Shown: positions 1-13,959 of the stretch, piece by piece
Numbering within the stretch: position 1 is the first letter of the stretch
Layout: the number at the start of each line of letters is the position of its first letter
Assembly (NCBI RefSeq): GCF_040183065.1
Contig: NC_091124.1
Coordinates: 62,256,501-62,320,500, forward strand
Length of the DNA stretch: 64,000 nucleotides
Reading direction: 5' to 3'
Source: Periplaneta americana
Lineage: Eukaryota > Arthropoda > Insecta > Blattodea > Blattidae
The notes under the pieces: generated by a model
Told to the model about the DNA's origin: nothing
Database searches by the model: none
The model's input: the letters and a program-made list of their open reading frames with translations, nothing else
Position numbers and translations under genes: made by a program

Positions 1-215
1 TGGCAGCCACAAGAAAATCGTTTAAGCTTAGTAGTTGTGATGAGTGGTCATTTACGTTAAGATGTGGTATTACCTACTTTATTGTAAGGCAAAAGCTGTA
101 ACTTTTAAATTAATCAAGTCCAAGCACTAGTTCCAAATCATATTAGAGTAAAATTAAGAGTTGAATTTTATTGAATAGAGTGGTGCTTATTCGTAGTATA
201 TATTTTTGTTTTCAC

Positions 216-540
216 CTTTGTGGTGGTTGAGTGGTCAGACCTTCAGCCTGTCATGCAGGCGGTCCGGGTTCTAGTTCCCGTCAGGCCTGGATTTTGTGGC
301 GGACTAGATCACTGTTGGAGTTTTTCTCGAGATTCTCCCGTTTCCCCTTATTTGGCATTACATCATTCCCCGAAGGCTGGCTGGCGACGCAGGAGAGAGC
401 TAGCCTAGGAATGAGTGGGGTTTCCTGCTCGAATTCTCGGTACGCAACGAACTTTAGTGTGTTCAGCCTGTGTGGGTTTGGGAATGCGCCCAGCTTGAAG
501 GTTAGCACAATAGATCTTTAAAGGTCGCAGTGCTCCATAA
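216..540 (+). repeat. tRNA-derived SINE, family E
   Basis: The head reads like the 5' part of a tRNA gene (GTGGTTGAGTGGTCAGACC, with CGGTCCGGGTTCTAGTTCCC as box B). The body carries GGTTTGGGAATGCGCCCAGC and AAGGTCGCAGTGCT. The same head, body and tail order occurs at 53446-53692, so this is a dispersed family. The copy is diverged and carries extra sequence in the middle (about 330-450). ORFs across it on either strand are incidental. Confidence 0.75.
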
Positions 541-660
541 ATTCAATTCAAAATTCAATATTTTTTTGTTTATGTAGACCCTAAACTAAGCATTAATGAT
601 CCTCAAAGTCACTACATATGCTTGGTAAATGTAGCAGCAAAAGTTTTCGTATTACGATAA

Positions 661-891
661 ATGGACTGATGTAAAGCCTTGGTTTTTCTGAACCGACGCA
701 TGCTACGTGCGAGATGCGAGGCACAAATCCGGACTACACGAGAGATGGTGAGTGGTTTTTATAGCTGCGAGGTCTGTGCACCTCGCATCCATAGAAATCA
801 CTCACTATCTCTTGTGTAGTCCGGATTTGTGCGAGGCGGACCTCGCACGTCGCATGCGTCGGTTCAGAAAACCAAGGCTTTATTCGTCCAT
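661..891. repeat. Foldback MITE with ~90-bp arms
   Basis: Two long arms are inverted complements. ATGGACTGATGTAAAGCCTT at the left is answered by AAGGCTTTATTCGTCCAT at the right, and the arms continue through CGACGCATG and AATCCGGACTACAC to a short centre near 765-785. No protein is encoded. No clear target duplication was seen, so the superfamily is unassigned. Confidence 0.7.
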
Positions 892-2007
892 CACAAATTT
901 CATCGCGACCTGGCTGGATGAAACACTAGCGTGCTAGGGCTTGAGCCACAGGTTATCAATGTTATTTTACAAAAATTGTGAGAAATTAAAAGATATCGAA
1001 TTAAATTAAGATTTATTTGAAACTTAATACGTCCCTCCCTCTACCTCTGTGGAATCTGAGGTCGCTATCGCGTCTCTGCTGATTGTAAAATAAGGTGTTG
1101 GATTTGAAACCTGAAATGTTGTAACAGATTTAAGTGTACAGTCCTCTATGACTTCGGTTAGTCAGTCAGTTTTATCTATTTGTAACTGTCCCAAATTGCT
1201 TACCTTGACTAACATTATTCGTCAACTGTACCGAAAAAGAAGGCCAAAGAAGCATATCGGCCGCATGATCAAAATTTTGGAGCCTTAATTCTATTCTTGC
1301 AAGTAGAGCATTTAGCATGAAGATAAAAGGGGAAGTATTGAATAGCTGCATGCTTCCGAACTTGCTGTAAACGAGTTCAGACTTCGTTTCTAACAATTAT
1401 GGAAATAAAATTTACAGACGTGCAAGAGAAAAAAAGGAGGGGAAGAGCCTAGGCGTCAGTCTGAAAGAATTGGAAACGAAGAGCCTAGAAAGGCGACAGG
1501 TGTCAAAGCTGACTCAACGACTGCTCAGAACGTTAAATGGAGATAGCAGACCATGTCGTCAGAATGGACAAATAAAACAATAGCTTGGAATCCAAGAACC
1601 GACCGACGTCGGTCGATTTTAGTCGAGTCTGAAGTGATGTGCTGGCAAAGGGATGACGCTAGCAGAATGAGAGTACAGACACACTTTGACATCACATCTG
1701 GGATCAGCAAGGACCTGTCGTGCCTATCGGGTCTATTTTAGGTGCAGACTCCACCGTGCCCTCTCCACTCGCTTAGAACTAGCAGTTATTTTTCAACAAT
1801 ATTGTGACATGTTTAGCCACACTGAGATTCCGTTTCTGAACTTAAAAAAAGACTTAAAACTGGAGAATTAATTGGCATACCCAATCCCAGTTGACGGGTA
1901 AAAGCAAATTCAGGATCAGTTTTGTGTTTTAGAGGACAGAGACAAAACCATCGACCAAGGAATCACTCAGTGTGTTCCCTATTTGAAATTTCTTCTCAGG
2001 TAGGATA
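892..2007. other. Unassigned sequence
   Basis: About 1.1 kb with no recognisable gene, terminal repeats or RNA motif. The short ORFs lack codon bias or family motifs. Confidence 0.5.
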
Positions 2008-2746
2008 CAGGGTGTATCTAAATTGGTGTCAAATATTTCGGGGACATGTTCCTAACACCAAAACATTACAAAAAGTTCATATGAACATTGGTCTCAAAAT
2101 AATTTATTTCAGAGTTACAAGACAAAATTTAATGTTACAAAAATTGCTCGGAGTGGCTTCCTCCTGCTTCGATGTGTCCCCTAAACCTGCGTTACATGCT
2201 CTGGCGTACTCTGTTGAAAATTCCTGGAGTGTTTCGTTTTTCGTGAAATCCAGTTTGGATACGCCCTCAGAATAACAACATTAAGTACAGGCGTCGCATA
2301 AACCAAGAACTTTAAATGCCCCCAGACGAAGAAATCCATTGGATTCAAATCAGGCGATTGAGCAGGCCATGCAATGAATCCCCTTCGACCAATACATCTT
2401 TGGGGAAATCGATCATTAAAAAAATTACGAACTATCAGACTGGAATGAGCTGGAGCAGCATCGTGTTAAAACACATTCGTTGGATGACGTCCAGAAGCAC
2501 ATCATCAATTAAATGGTGCAAATCATTTCGTTCTGTTCACTCACAGAATACATTTTCTTCTGATTTCTTTGCTCTACAAAATACAAACAAACATAAAACC
2601 ATCAATCAACGGTCAATGAAGGGACAAATCCTTTAATAACTCCCTAACGAATGGTTTTCAGACCCATGTTCTTATTAACTTTTTTAATTGTTTTGATGTT
2701 AAGAACACGTCCCCGAAATATTTTACACCAATTTAGATACACCCTG
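2008..2746 (-). mobile_element. Tc1/mariner-superfamily element, internally deleted
   Basis: The ends are inverted repeats that begin CAGGGTGTATCTAAATTGGTG and continue for roughly 90 bp with scattered mismatches (CCCCGAAATATTT is conserved in both). A TA dinucleotide flanks each end (2006-2007 and 2747-2748), the expected target duplication of the superfamily. At 739 bp it is shorter than an autonomous element of about 1.3 kb. The interior holds only the C-terminal part of a transposase, so the element needed help to move. Confidence 0.85.
2150..2466 (-). pseudogene. Mariner-like transposase, C-terminal fragment
   Basis: On the minus strand the translation contains HDAAPAHSSLIVRNF (second catalytic Asp region) followed by GFIAWPAQSPDLNPMDFFVW, which holds the third catalytic Asp of the DDE_3 domain. 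The N-terminal DNA-binding region and the first catalytic Asp are absent. The frame is broken near 2390-2400, where RFPQ and the GFIAW segment are offset, and stops follow downstream. The family identification rests on these motifs and on the TA-flanked terminal repeats around the fragment. It is a dead copy. Confidence 0.75.
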
Positions 2747-2748
2747 TA

Positions 2749-3297
2749 TAGAAAGACTGGAAAATAGTCTGAAATACTACCGTAAACTGATGTGTAGTTG
2801 GCTGGCCGGATTGAAGTTGGCCCCAAAATACGGGGAGTTATTTTACATGGTGTATTTATATCATATTTAACACTTTTTCTTATGAGAATTGTTAATAAAA
2901 CATTTAAAACATAATATTTGAGAGCAAAAATTATTAAATTAATACAACAATAATGGAGCAATATGAAATAATTTTTCAACAGTTACGCAACTATCACTGC
3001 TCGCAGAACGCAGTATTGCTTGAGTCGGATTTGAAGTGGGTGTCGGATAGAATTCGAACGTTTTCAGAAAGATGCATATCCGATCGGGTACGGTACAGAC
3101 CCTGTTTTTTTTTCTCTTGTAGGCCTACGAAGGAGGGACCCAAAGGCTTATACTGTAGCGTAAGGCTTATTGTGCTTACCACTCCTATTCTTTGAATGAC
3201 TGGGTAGCCGAACAGCCGCGCTTTTGTACAAGTAGACTTACAGCACACTGCACCGTGAACTTAACATGGGCTATGGTATAAATGATGTGTGAATATT
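2749..3297. other. Unassigned sequence
   Basis: AT-rich stretch without a recognisable gene. The block around 3105-3200 (GGAGGGACCCAAAGGC) looks like diverged dispersed-repeat material but could not be matched to another copy here. Confidence 0.4.
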
Positions 3298-3476
3298 AAT
3301 GATGACGAAATTAGTCCGAGGTCCAACGCCGAAAGTTTTCGAGCAATTCAGCTTCAATTCCTTGAGGGAAACCCCAGGAAAAACCCCAACCAGGTAGCTT
3401 GACCTAACCTGGATCTGAACCCGGATCCGCTCGTTTCACGGTCAGACGTGCTAACCGTTACTCCACTGCGGTGGAC
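3298..3476 (-). repeat. tRNA-derived SINE, family B
   Basis: Minus-strand copy. It ends at 3476 in GCGGTGGAC, the complement of the family head GTCCACCGC, and carries the complement of GGTTGAGGTTTTTTCC-type core and of the box B region. Other copies are at 33558-33810, 42702-42948 and 47079-47317. This one is truncated at its 3' end relative to those. Confidence 0.8.
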
Positions 3477-3620
3477 ACAGACCTGGCTTAGTAGTGCCCT
3501 AACTCGACTTGTCTGTCATCTTACTAGACTAAATATGACCGATGCATATCCCTAGTAGGATGTGGAATGGCCAAGCAAATGCTTCCTGTGAAACTGCTGC
3601 TGCTATGTGTCACTGATGAG

Positions 3621-4469
3621 TAGGGAAAGGAAGTTCATGCCCTAAAAACGTGAAGAATATGTATGTATTTATGCCGTAAAAATAGATAAATATGCTACAA
3701 AATATGCATTATCAGTCTGAGAATATTTTAACAGAATAATAAGGTATAGGTAACTTACGTTTAGTCTATGGATTTTGAAGTGCTTGCCTCATTGCTGAAT
3801 GCTCCATTTATGCTGTTACAGTTCACAACTAAGCAGTGATCTATGTTTTCTGTTGTCATTCTTCGCCTGTTGTCTCTCAGCATAGCTTCGTAGCGCGAAA
3901 AACTTCGTTCTACGTACAAGAAGTAAGAGGGGCTTGCACAAAAGCTGTGAGCTGTTCTATAGAACATTTTGTTGGTTTTTGGGGTGTTTTTCTTTCGAGA
4001 ATATCTTGAATTTCTTTAAGTTGATAATAGCCAGGGTTTTGGAAAGAATATTTGCTGTTTTCTCGTTCACTTTGTCTCCTACATTTCCTGGAACTGATGT
4101 TAAACTGGATATTGTTCTATCGGAATCTGCTAAAGACTGCAGTAAAGGAATACCAATTGCTAACTTGAGAGGCTTCCTATGAGGACGTCATCGTTACGTT
4201 CAAAATTCATAAACATAAATTAGTCATGTTTACGAGGTTACACACTTTTAAAAATGAGGGAAAGACAAATGAGCATACATAATATGCAGTTTCCCTGCAT
4301 AAATGTTAAAATATGATGCTTTTATAAATAAAGGCAAAATATGCACTTTTATGCACAATAAAAGTAATATCATTGTATTCAGAAATTTGTGATTCATGTA
4401 GGTAATCTTTCAGCATATTCACACAACGATAGAGAACAAATATGCAAATGCATGAACTTCCTTTTCCTA
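3621..4469 (-). mobile_element. hAT element, internally deleted
   Basis: Terminal inverted repeats are TAGGGAAAGGAAGTTCATGC at the left and its complement with one mismatch at the right (TAGGAAAAGG...). They are flanked by 8-bp sequences CTGATGAG (3613-3620) and CTCATGAG (4470-4477), a target duplication with one change. At 849 bp the element retains only part of a transposase gene on the minus strand. Confidence 0.85.
3761..4190 (-). pseudogene. hAT transposase, C-terminal remnant
   Basis: Minus-strand translation gives YVERSFSRYEAMLRDNRRR followed by MTTENIDHCLVVNCNS, the C-terminal hAT dimerisation motif. It is closely parallel to [18 protein letters not shown] in the intact transposase at 6103-7587. 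Upstream coding, in another frame and with stops, contains VGDKVNEKTANILSK, which corresponds to [15 protein letters not shown] of the intact protein. The N-terminal zinc finger and both catalytic Asp regions are missing. This is a decayed relative of the 6103-7587 gene, not a copy of it. Confidence 0.75.
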
Positions 4470-4512
4470 CTCATGAGGTCCCAACCTATCTTCGGATGTT
4501 GAACTAAACAAC

Positions 4513-4535
4513 AATACTAGTACTAATACTACTAT

Positions 4536-4631
<96 letters not shown>
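4513..4631. repeat. (TAC)n/(TAA)n microsatellite
   Basis: Pure trinucleotide array that changes from ACT/TAC units to TAA units near 4581. It directly follows the 3' end of the family F repeat. Confidence 0.95.
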
Positions 4632-4632
<1 letters not shown>

Positions 4633-4682
4633 CATTTCTTTAGAGGGGTGTATAACGCAGTTAGTTTAACATTAAAATTTAA

Positions 4683-4883
4683 ATTACAGTTTATTTAACG
4701 ACACTCGAAACTGCAGAGGTTGTTTATCAGCGTCGCCGGTGTGCTGGAATTTTGTCCCGCAGGAGTTATTTTACATGTCACGCATTTAAACACACTTAAA
4801 TGTCATCGACCTGGTCCGGGATCGAACCCACAACCTCGAGCACAGAAGGTCAGCGCTATACCGACTACGCTATTCAGACCGAC
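4683..4883 (-). repeat. tRNA-derived SINE, family C
   Basis: The complement reads from the head GTCGGTCTGAATAGCGTAG through box B (GGGTTCGATCCCGG) and GTCGATGACATTTAAGTG to the tail CGTTAAATAAACTG. The same order occurs at 34271-34500 and 40491-40705. Confidence 0.85.
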
Positions 4884-5651
4884 GTTTAACATTATCCTCT
4901 GTGGGTTTTTACACTGAATTTTAACACATAGTTCACCTCTCGTTACATGTTGCAAATATGTGTTTAGAGTGCTCATTTTAGGAAATGTCTGCAAATAAGG
5001 TTTATGCTTATGTTTATTACTTTTTCATGCATGCTGCTCTAAACTTTTGAGCAGGTCTGTATGCATCATTAAGGTATCCTACACATATTTGTGTTGTTAA
5101 TCATTCTGCAAGTGTGAATTGGAGTTGCGTATGCACGACAGCGAGCGGTATGAGTCGGGATCTAAATGTGCCACTGTGGAGTCACGTGAAGCTTTGTATA
5201 GGCTCGACATACTGTATACAGGGAAGCAGCAAATTACTGATCGCACCTAACACACCTGCGCACAGGTACGGCGATAACGTCATGTTACATCTGTTCAAAT
5301 TCCAGCTTCTTCGTCGCTTCCGTAGCACTGCGAAGCGCATATTAATATTACACTGCGTCACAACTGAATGAATATGTAATGATCTCTGCGATGCTCTTAT
5401 CAGGGTTTCCACCAGTGAAAAATAAAAGGTACCAAACTTGGAGCGGAAAAGTACTAGATCTGGAAAAAAAAAAAAGTACTCGATTCATTTTTCTCCCAGT
5501 TTTACCAATAACTTTTCCCTTTATTTTGCCTGTTATGTGATACTCGTACTTGAATTTACTTAGTTTCTCTTTCCACTTTTACATAATTGCATTACAGATA
5601 CCGACGCGTTATATAAAATATAAAACACTGAAAATAAGAATTTTCCATAGC
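4884..5651. other. Unassigned sequence
   Basis: About 770 bp of AT-rich sequence without recognisable genes or repeat ends. The ORFs at 5114-5371 and 5182-5412 overlap on opposite strands and have no recognisable motif. Confidence 0.45.
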
Positions 5652-5895
5652 TTAAGGGGTTAGGTACAGCTTACAGCAGTAAAAATTTGGGAAATATTCA
5701 ACATTTTTTTCCTCCATTACTGTATCTTGTACAAAAATGAACATTGGTATGTGTAAAACATTGTCCTTCTGCTATAGAAAAAAATATTTTTACTATTTAA
5801 AAAAATTATTTATATACATATATATATATTTTTTTAATTCAAAACGGTGGCAGTTCGCTGTGCAGTGATGAAGCGTTTCCATCATAACTCATAAC

Positions 5896-8061
<2,166 letters not shown>

Positions 8062-8069
8062 CTCATAAC

Positions 8070-9322
8070 TAAGGAGCGGATTCCTATGTAATGAAATATT
8101 ATTTTTGCGTGTGATAAAACACAATTAACAAAGTTAAAAATTTCGAACATGAAGTTTCAAGTTTAAAGCCCGAATTTTATTTCACATAAAAACACATATT
8201 TTTAACAAAAAAAATTATGAAAATACATATTTTCAGGAAATCTGTTATAAACACATAAATCTTGGAGTTTTTTTTACTTAAATAATTTTTTTACAAGAAC
8301 TTTTAAATATTTTAAAACTAAATCAATTATATCACTCAGAAGTACGTTACCTTTTTAAGAATTCTTGGTTGCTTCGTGTTTCTAAGCGCTGTGTGGTGTA
8401 TCCGTGATCCATTTTTGTAATGGTATCGCCTCAAGTTCTGAGAACTGCTAGGCAGCACATCAATACTATTATTAGAGAATAAATTAACATGGACAAGGAG
8501 GAGAAATCTTGCAACACATAATTAGGAATGTTTATTGTTGCTGAAGATGATTTCATTCCACGCTTTGTTTTTGAAACACAACAGATAAGAGCTCGGTATG
8601 AAAATTATTTAATTTAAAGTTTAAACAAATCTCTCACCTCTCGCTCATGTCTATCAAGTAAGGCAATATATCTTGTTGTGATTCCCTGTTATCGGGCTTC
8701 GTCAATCGATATCCTTCAAGATATACTGAAAGATGGTTGTCTGAAAAACGATTTGGCTTTCCTATTAGCAAATTTAAGCTTTTTGTGTGACACCATAACA
8801 AAACTCGAAATATCCAAAAACCTGTTATCTGAAACAGGGAGGTGCGTGCCGTGGGAATTACCAGGTTCAGAAGTACAAGTACTAAGGGACAAATTCCAGA
8901 ATGTGTTTGGGAAAAATAGTGGATATAAAAAAAATTGTAAAGTTGCTCAAGTATTGGAGGGTGTGCCTGTAGGTGAAATTGATGGTGTTTGTGTTCGTGA
9001 CTTTCCTCCCTTTAAATATGCACGTCTGACGTCCTGTGAGGTGGAAAGATCGTTTTCACAGTATAAGTCGTTGTTCAGAGATAATCGGCATGCATTTGTG
9101 ATGAAGAATTTGGAGATGATCTTTGTTGTTCACTGCAATTCTCGGCCAACTACTAGCACTCAAGTGTGGTTGGTGAGTACCTAGTAACATTTTTTTTTCA
9201 AGCTAAGTAAGGTATTTTTGTCATATTAAAAAATATATATTTTTTTATTTTTAGCAAATATTTTCGTACTTTTTAGCAAATAAATATATTTAAATTTTTA
9301 GCACATAAAAATCCGCTCCCTA
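8070..9322 (+). mobile_element. Second hAT element at the same target site
   Basis: Terminal inverted repeats TAAGGAGCGGATTCCTATGT and TAGGGAGCGGATTTTTATGT (complement of the right end) lie between CTCATAAC at 8062-8069 and CTCATAAC at 9323-9330. It begins exactly one base after the duplication that ends the first hAT. Its ends resemble but differ from those of the first hAT (GGGARCGGATTTWTATG), so it is a related family. The transposase remnant is on the plus strand, opposite to the first hAT. Length is 1253 bp, with internal deletion. Confidence 0.92.
8678..9184 (+). pseudogene. hAT transposase, C-terminal half
   Basis: The 168-residue open stretch contains [20 protein letters not shown], the hAT dimerisation motif with the catalytic Glu. 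NSGYKKNCKVAQVLEG aligns with [16 protein letters not shown] of the intact neighbour. The upstream catalytic Asp regions and zinc finger are gone; short translated pieces between 8480 and 8670 are interrupted by stops. The apparent start Met is internal to the ancestral protein. It cannot encode a working transposase alone. Confidence 0.8.
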
Positions 9323-9802
9323 CTCATAACCTTGTTAACTTTTTCATGTTCTCTTTTATTTTATTGCTGAAACCCATGTTTACAATATCATGCTCTTTCA
9401 ACTACATTCCTTAATAAATACTTTTTTTTTTTATTTCGCGTTAGAAGAAAATACTGACCATTTTTAATGAATTTATTTTTACCAGACAATCTAATAAAGT
9501 TAGAGAAGCGATCTTGTATCATTGTAGATATGACATGCATAAATACACAAAAAATTTCATCACAGAATGTTGGATAGTTTTTTAGTTATGTGGGAAACGC
9601 TTCATCACTGCACAGTGAAATGAATTTTGAAAAAATATATAAATAATTGTTTTAAATCGTAAAAATGTATTTTTTTTTCTTATAGCAGATGGACAGTGTT
9701 TTACACTACTAATTTTCATTATTGTACAAGATACAGTAATGGAGGAAAAAATGTTGAATAATTCCAAAATTTTACTGCTGCAAGCTGTACCTAACCCCTT
9801 AA

Positions 9803-10544
9803 TCAGAATTTAGACGACCATTCTGTATTATTCAGTATCGACACGGTTTCACAACTACAAATAAAATGTATAGGCCTAAAATATAACAAAACTTGGGAAT
9901 TTATTATTATTTCTAACTGAATCTTGAATTTATATTATCACCGATTACTTAACAGTTCATTTTACGAAATTCAATTCATTATCCATAATTTTGTCAAATA
10001 ATGAGAGACTGATAGTGATAAAAGGGAAAATAGATTATGAACCCAGCCGTCAGTTATAAGATGCAATAACTGTGCCACAATAAGTGGGAAACTGGTCACT
10101 GAACTGTCCGCCCTATTATAAGGATTTGTCCACGTGTGTGTGCTTGCTTTCATGTTCAGATCCGGAGCAAGTCTACTGATTTGTTTATCTGCTGCTGTTC
10201 TTCTCAGTTTGTTGCAGTAACATAGTCTTTTTTCATTATATTATCCATTGAAATCATGTTGGAAAAACAAGCATGCAAGCTGTCCACTATGGTTCTACAA
10301 GTTGAATAGTTAACTCACCCTGTGCTAAAATTTCTGTAGCTTGCAAAATAACTGAAAATGTTGCGTCAATCACAACTTATACATGTATATAGTATGCACA
10401 ATACGCTTTTCCTTTGTGACGGTTACATTGATACTAGTACATCTGTAACTACTGAAGTGATGGACGTAATGACCAGTTACACAGTAAAGACATTGGCATA
10501 GATGGAAAGTGAATACCGTACCAGTGAATGAAACGTAATTTGGA
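9803..10544. other. Unassigned sequence
   Basis: AT-rich flank between the TTAA MITE and the minisatellite. Nothing recognisable. Confidence 0.45.
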
Positions 10545-12870
10545 TTATGAAAATAAGTACCAGAGCGAGTGGTGGCCAGTGGATGGATTGAAAAGAATGC
10601 TAAGAAAGCGTTGGACACAGTGGGATGAAGTGAAATGAGTATTAGGAGACAGTTGCATGGATTGAAATGAGTACGAGTATGAGCGATGGAGACAGTGGCA
10701 TGAAGTGAAATGAATATTAGAGAGGAGATAGTTGCATGGACTGAAATGAGTTCCTGTATGAGCGATGGAGACAGTGGCATGAAGTGAAATGAGTATTAGA
10801 GAGGAACAGTTACATGGACTGAAATGAGTCCCAGATGAGCGCTTGAGACAGTGGCATGAAGTGAAATGAGTATTAAAGATGAGACAGTTACATGGACTGA
10901 AATGAGTCCCAGATGTGCGCTTGAGACAGTGGCATGAAGTGAAATGAGTATTAAAGATGAGACAGTTGCATGGACTGAAATGAGTCTATGAGCGATGGAG
11001 ACAGTGGCATGAAGTGAAATAAGTATTAGAGAGGAAACAGTTGCGTGGATTGAAACGAGTGTCAGTATGAGCAATGGAGACAATGGCATGAAACGAAATG
11101 AGTATTAGAGAGGAGACAGTTGCATGGACTGAAATGAGTACCAGTATGAGCGATGGAGACAGTGGCATGAATTAAAATGAGTACCGGTATGAACGACGGA
11201 GACAGACAAGAATTGAAATGAGTACTTCACTAGCTTCCATGGAGCCTGACATGGATTGAAAAGAGTATAGATATGTGCGATGCAGACAGAGGTGTGGATT
11301 AAAATGAGTACCGATATGAGTGATGGCTGGAGGCAATGACATGGATTGAGTACCGGTATGAGCCACCGACGTAGTTCAGTTGACTAAGGCGCTTGCCTGC
11401 CGATACGGAGTTGCGCCCGGGTACGGGTTCGATTGCCGCTTGGTCTGATTACCTGGTAGGGTTTTTTTCCGAGATTTTCCCCAACGGTAGGGCGAATATC
11501 ATGTAATCTACGGCGAATCCTCTTCCTTATCTCGCCAAATACCATCTCGCTATCACCAATCCCATCGACGCAAAATAACCTTATAGTTAATGCAGCGTCG
11601 TTAAATAACGAACTAAGAAAAAGGTACCGATATGAGCTTTGGAGACTGACATAGATTGAAATGTATGCCGATATGGGATATGGAGACAATGGCATCGATT
11701 AAAATGAGTACCAATATGAGCGATGGAGATCACATGCATTGAAATGGGAACTGGTATGAGCGATGGGGACAAAGAATGGATTGAAATGAGTACCGAGGGT
11801 GGCATGGATTGAAACGAGTACAGATACCGTATGTGGGATGAAGACCTTGGCATGAATTTAAATTTAAATTCTTGTATGAGCGATGGAGATAATGACATGG
11901 ATAGAGAAAAGTACTGTTATGTGTGATGAATGGAGACAATGACATGGATTGATTACTGGTATGAACGTTGGAGACAGTGATATAGATTAAAATAAATATC
12001 GATATGAACGATGGAGGCAATGACATGGATTGAAATGAGTACTAGTATGAACGATGGAGATGATACGTATTGAAATAGGTGCCGATTTTAGCGATGAGGA
12101 CAGCATATATTGAAATGGGTATCGGATGATTGTTGGAGACGGTGTCCTGGATTGAAATAAGTATCGTTATTAGCAACGGAGACAATGACATTTATTGAAA
12201 TGAGTACCGATATGAGTTGAGTGATGGATGGAGGCAATGAAATGGCTTGATTGTGTACCGGTATAAGAGTTAGAAACAGTGAGATGAATTGAAATGAGTA
12301 CCGTATGAGCGATGAAGACATGGGTTGAAATGAGTAGTACTGGTATGAGTGATAGAGACAATGATTACATGGATTGAGTATCGGTATGAGCGATGGAGAC
12401 CGTGACATGGATTGAAATGAGTACCAGTATGACCGATGGAGATATATATTGAAATGGGTACCGATATGAGCGATGAGAACAGCATATATTGAAATGAGTA
12501 TCGGATGAGCGTTGGAGACGGTGTCATGGGTTGAAATGAGTATCGTTATTAGCAACGGAGACAATGACATTGATTGAAATGAGTACCGATATAAGTGATG
12601 TCTGGAGGCAATGAAATGGCTTGATTGTGTATCGGTATGAGTTAGAAACAGTGACATGAATTGAAATGAGTACCGTTATGAGCGATTAAGACATGGGTTA
12701 AAATGAGTAGTACTGGTATGAGTGATGGGGACAGTGATTATATGGATAGAATACCGGTGTGAGCGATTGAGACCGTGACATGGATTGAAATGAGTATATG
12801 TACGGTGAGACGATTATTATATATGGAAATGAATACCTGTATGAGCGATGAATACGCTGAAATTAATGTA
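10545..12870. repeat. Degenerate minisatellite with higher-order structure
   Basis: A basic unit of about 43 bp (TGAAATGAGTACCAGTATGA followed by GCGATGGAGACAGTGGCATG and AAT) recurs across 2.3 kb. In the left part (to about 11170) it alternates with a 37-bp variant that reads GAAATGAGTATTAGAGAGGA, giving a dimer of about 80 bp. In the right part a block of about 375 bp is itself duplicated (about 12060-12437 and 12438-12800). The array is interrupted by a SINE at 11363-11618. Minus-strand ORFs with recurring ISVHATVS or FNPCHCLHRS words are only the repeat read in open frames. Confidence 0.93.
11363..11618 (+). repeat. tRNA-derived SINE, family A
   Basis: The head CCACCGACGTAGTTCAGTTG resembles box A, and GGGTACGGGTTCGATTGCC is box B. 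The tail AGCGTCGTTAAATAACGAAC matches other copies at 14947-15195 and 41049-41286. It is inserted in the minisatellite. GTACCGRTATGAGC flanks both sides, but because that is part of the minisatellite unit a target duplication cannot be separated from unit repetition. Confidence 0.9.
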
Positions 12871-13959
12871 AATGAATAGTATATTAGATGCTGCGTTTTG
12901 CATTTTAATAAAGACTAGGTTAACACGCAAACGCTCCGTAGTGATACTGGTTACACATGACTCCACTGGAACTGTGTACAGCGTTTTGCGCTTGCATGTA
13001 CCAACGTGAGTGCTGTCACAATAACACTAGAGCGATAAAGCAGTTGTCAATGTCAGGGGCACACGGTTCTTATGTAATACTCCGCACAGAGGTCGCCGGT
13101 TCTAGTACCGGCTGCATTAATAGACTGCCTGTGATGTACCACAATAAAATATTCCCGGAACGTGAGCAGTTTTACAACTGGAGAAATGAGGCTTGATTCT
13201 TGACACAGTAGAGGTTGTGGGCGCAAGTGGTGAGCATAAATTACGACGCGCGTCGTTACTGGCAAGCCTCTCGCTTCAGCGGCTGTTCCCTAGATCAGCA
13301 CGGCATCTTGCAACGCTACAACTCGTTCTGCAAATTGAGTTTTGTCGAGTGTACTCATCTTTTTACGTAGGCTTAATTAAGGCGACCAGCTATTGAGTTT
13401 TTGTAACTTATACAATTTTCATTGTATCTTCTTGAACATTTTATATCAGATATTGCTAAATGCATCTCCACAATCTTTCTCAAGTGTTTTTGTTGAAAAA
13501 TATGCCCAAAATTGTCTTGTGTACTTTCTTTTTAATAATTTATGTTTTTAGTAAACATTTTAGCGTATCTGGGCCTCTCATGATGATAATCAATTCTCTA
13601 ATAGTTTATAATGCAGCTAAGGCTCACTATAATGGAATGGTACATTTGTAAAAAAAAATACATAGATTTTTTTCAACTTCACTGCCCTCCATAAAATTCT
13701 TTCTTGCTAATAATCATATTTTTACATGAATGCAGTATTTCATGCACAGACCTGTTGTGAATATATGTGTGCAAAGTTTCATTGATATTATATGCAGGGA
13801 CAGATTTTTTTGGTAAAAATATTTAAAAATTTTCATGATAAAGTGAAATACTGTGCGTATAGATTAAAATGTAACAATAATTTCGTGAAAACTTTGTGAT
13901 TATTTTTTTCCACCATATATCATATACTTGCAACATTCATGGCGGCATAAAGATAGTAC

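Larger units (their letters stand above)
3530..4515 (+). repeat. Dispersed repeat family F, split by a hAT insertion
   Basis: The 3' part (4478-4515) ends TCTTCGGATGTTGAACTAAACAAC, matching the end of the repeat at 17390-17525. The 5' part lies at about 3530-3612. They are separated by the hAT element at 3621-4469, which duplicated CTSATGAG at the junction. A (TAC)n/(TAA)n array follows the 3' end. Confidence 0.55.

Noticed and set aside
10370..12657. A run of minus-strand ORFs of up to 189 codons
   Set aside because: All lie on the minisatellite; the peptides repeat the same words (SVHATVS, FNPCH) because the repeat unit happens to lack stops in some frames.
10545..12870. CRISPR-like array
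   Set aside because: Units are adjacent and degenerate along their whole length, with no constant repeat separated by unique spacers, and the context is eukaryotic.
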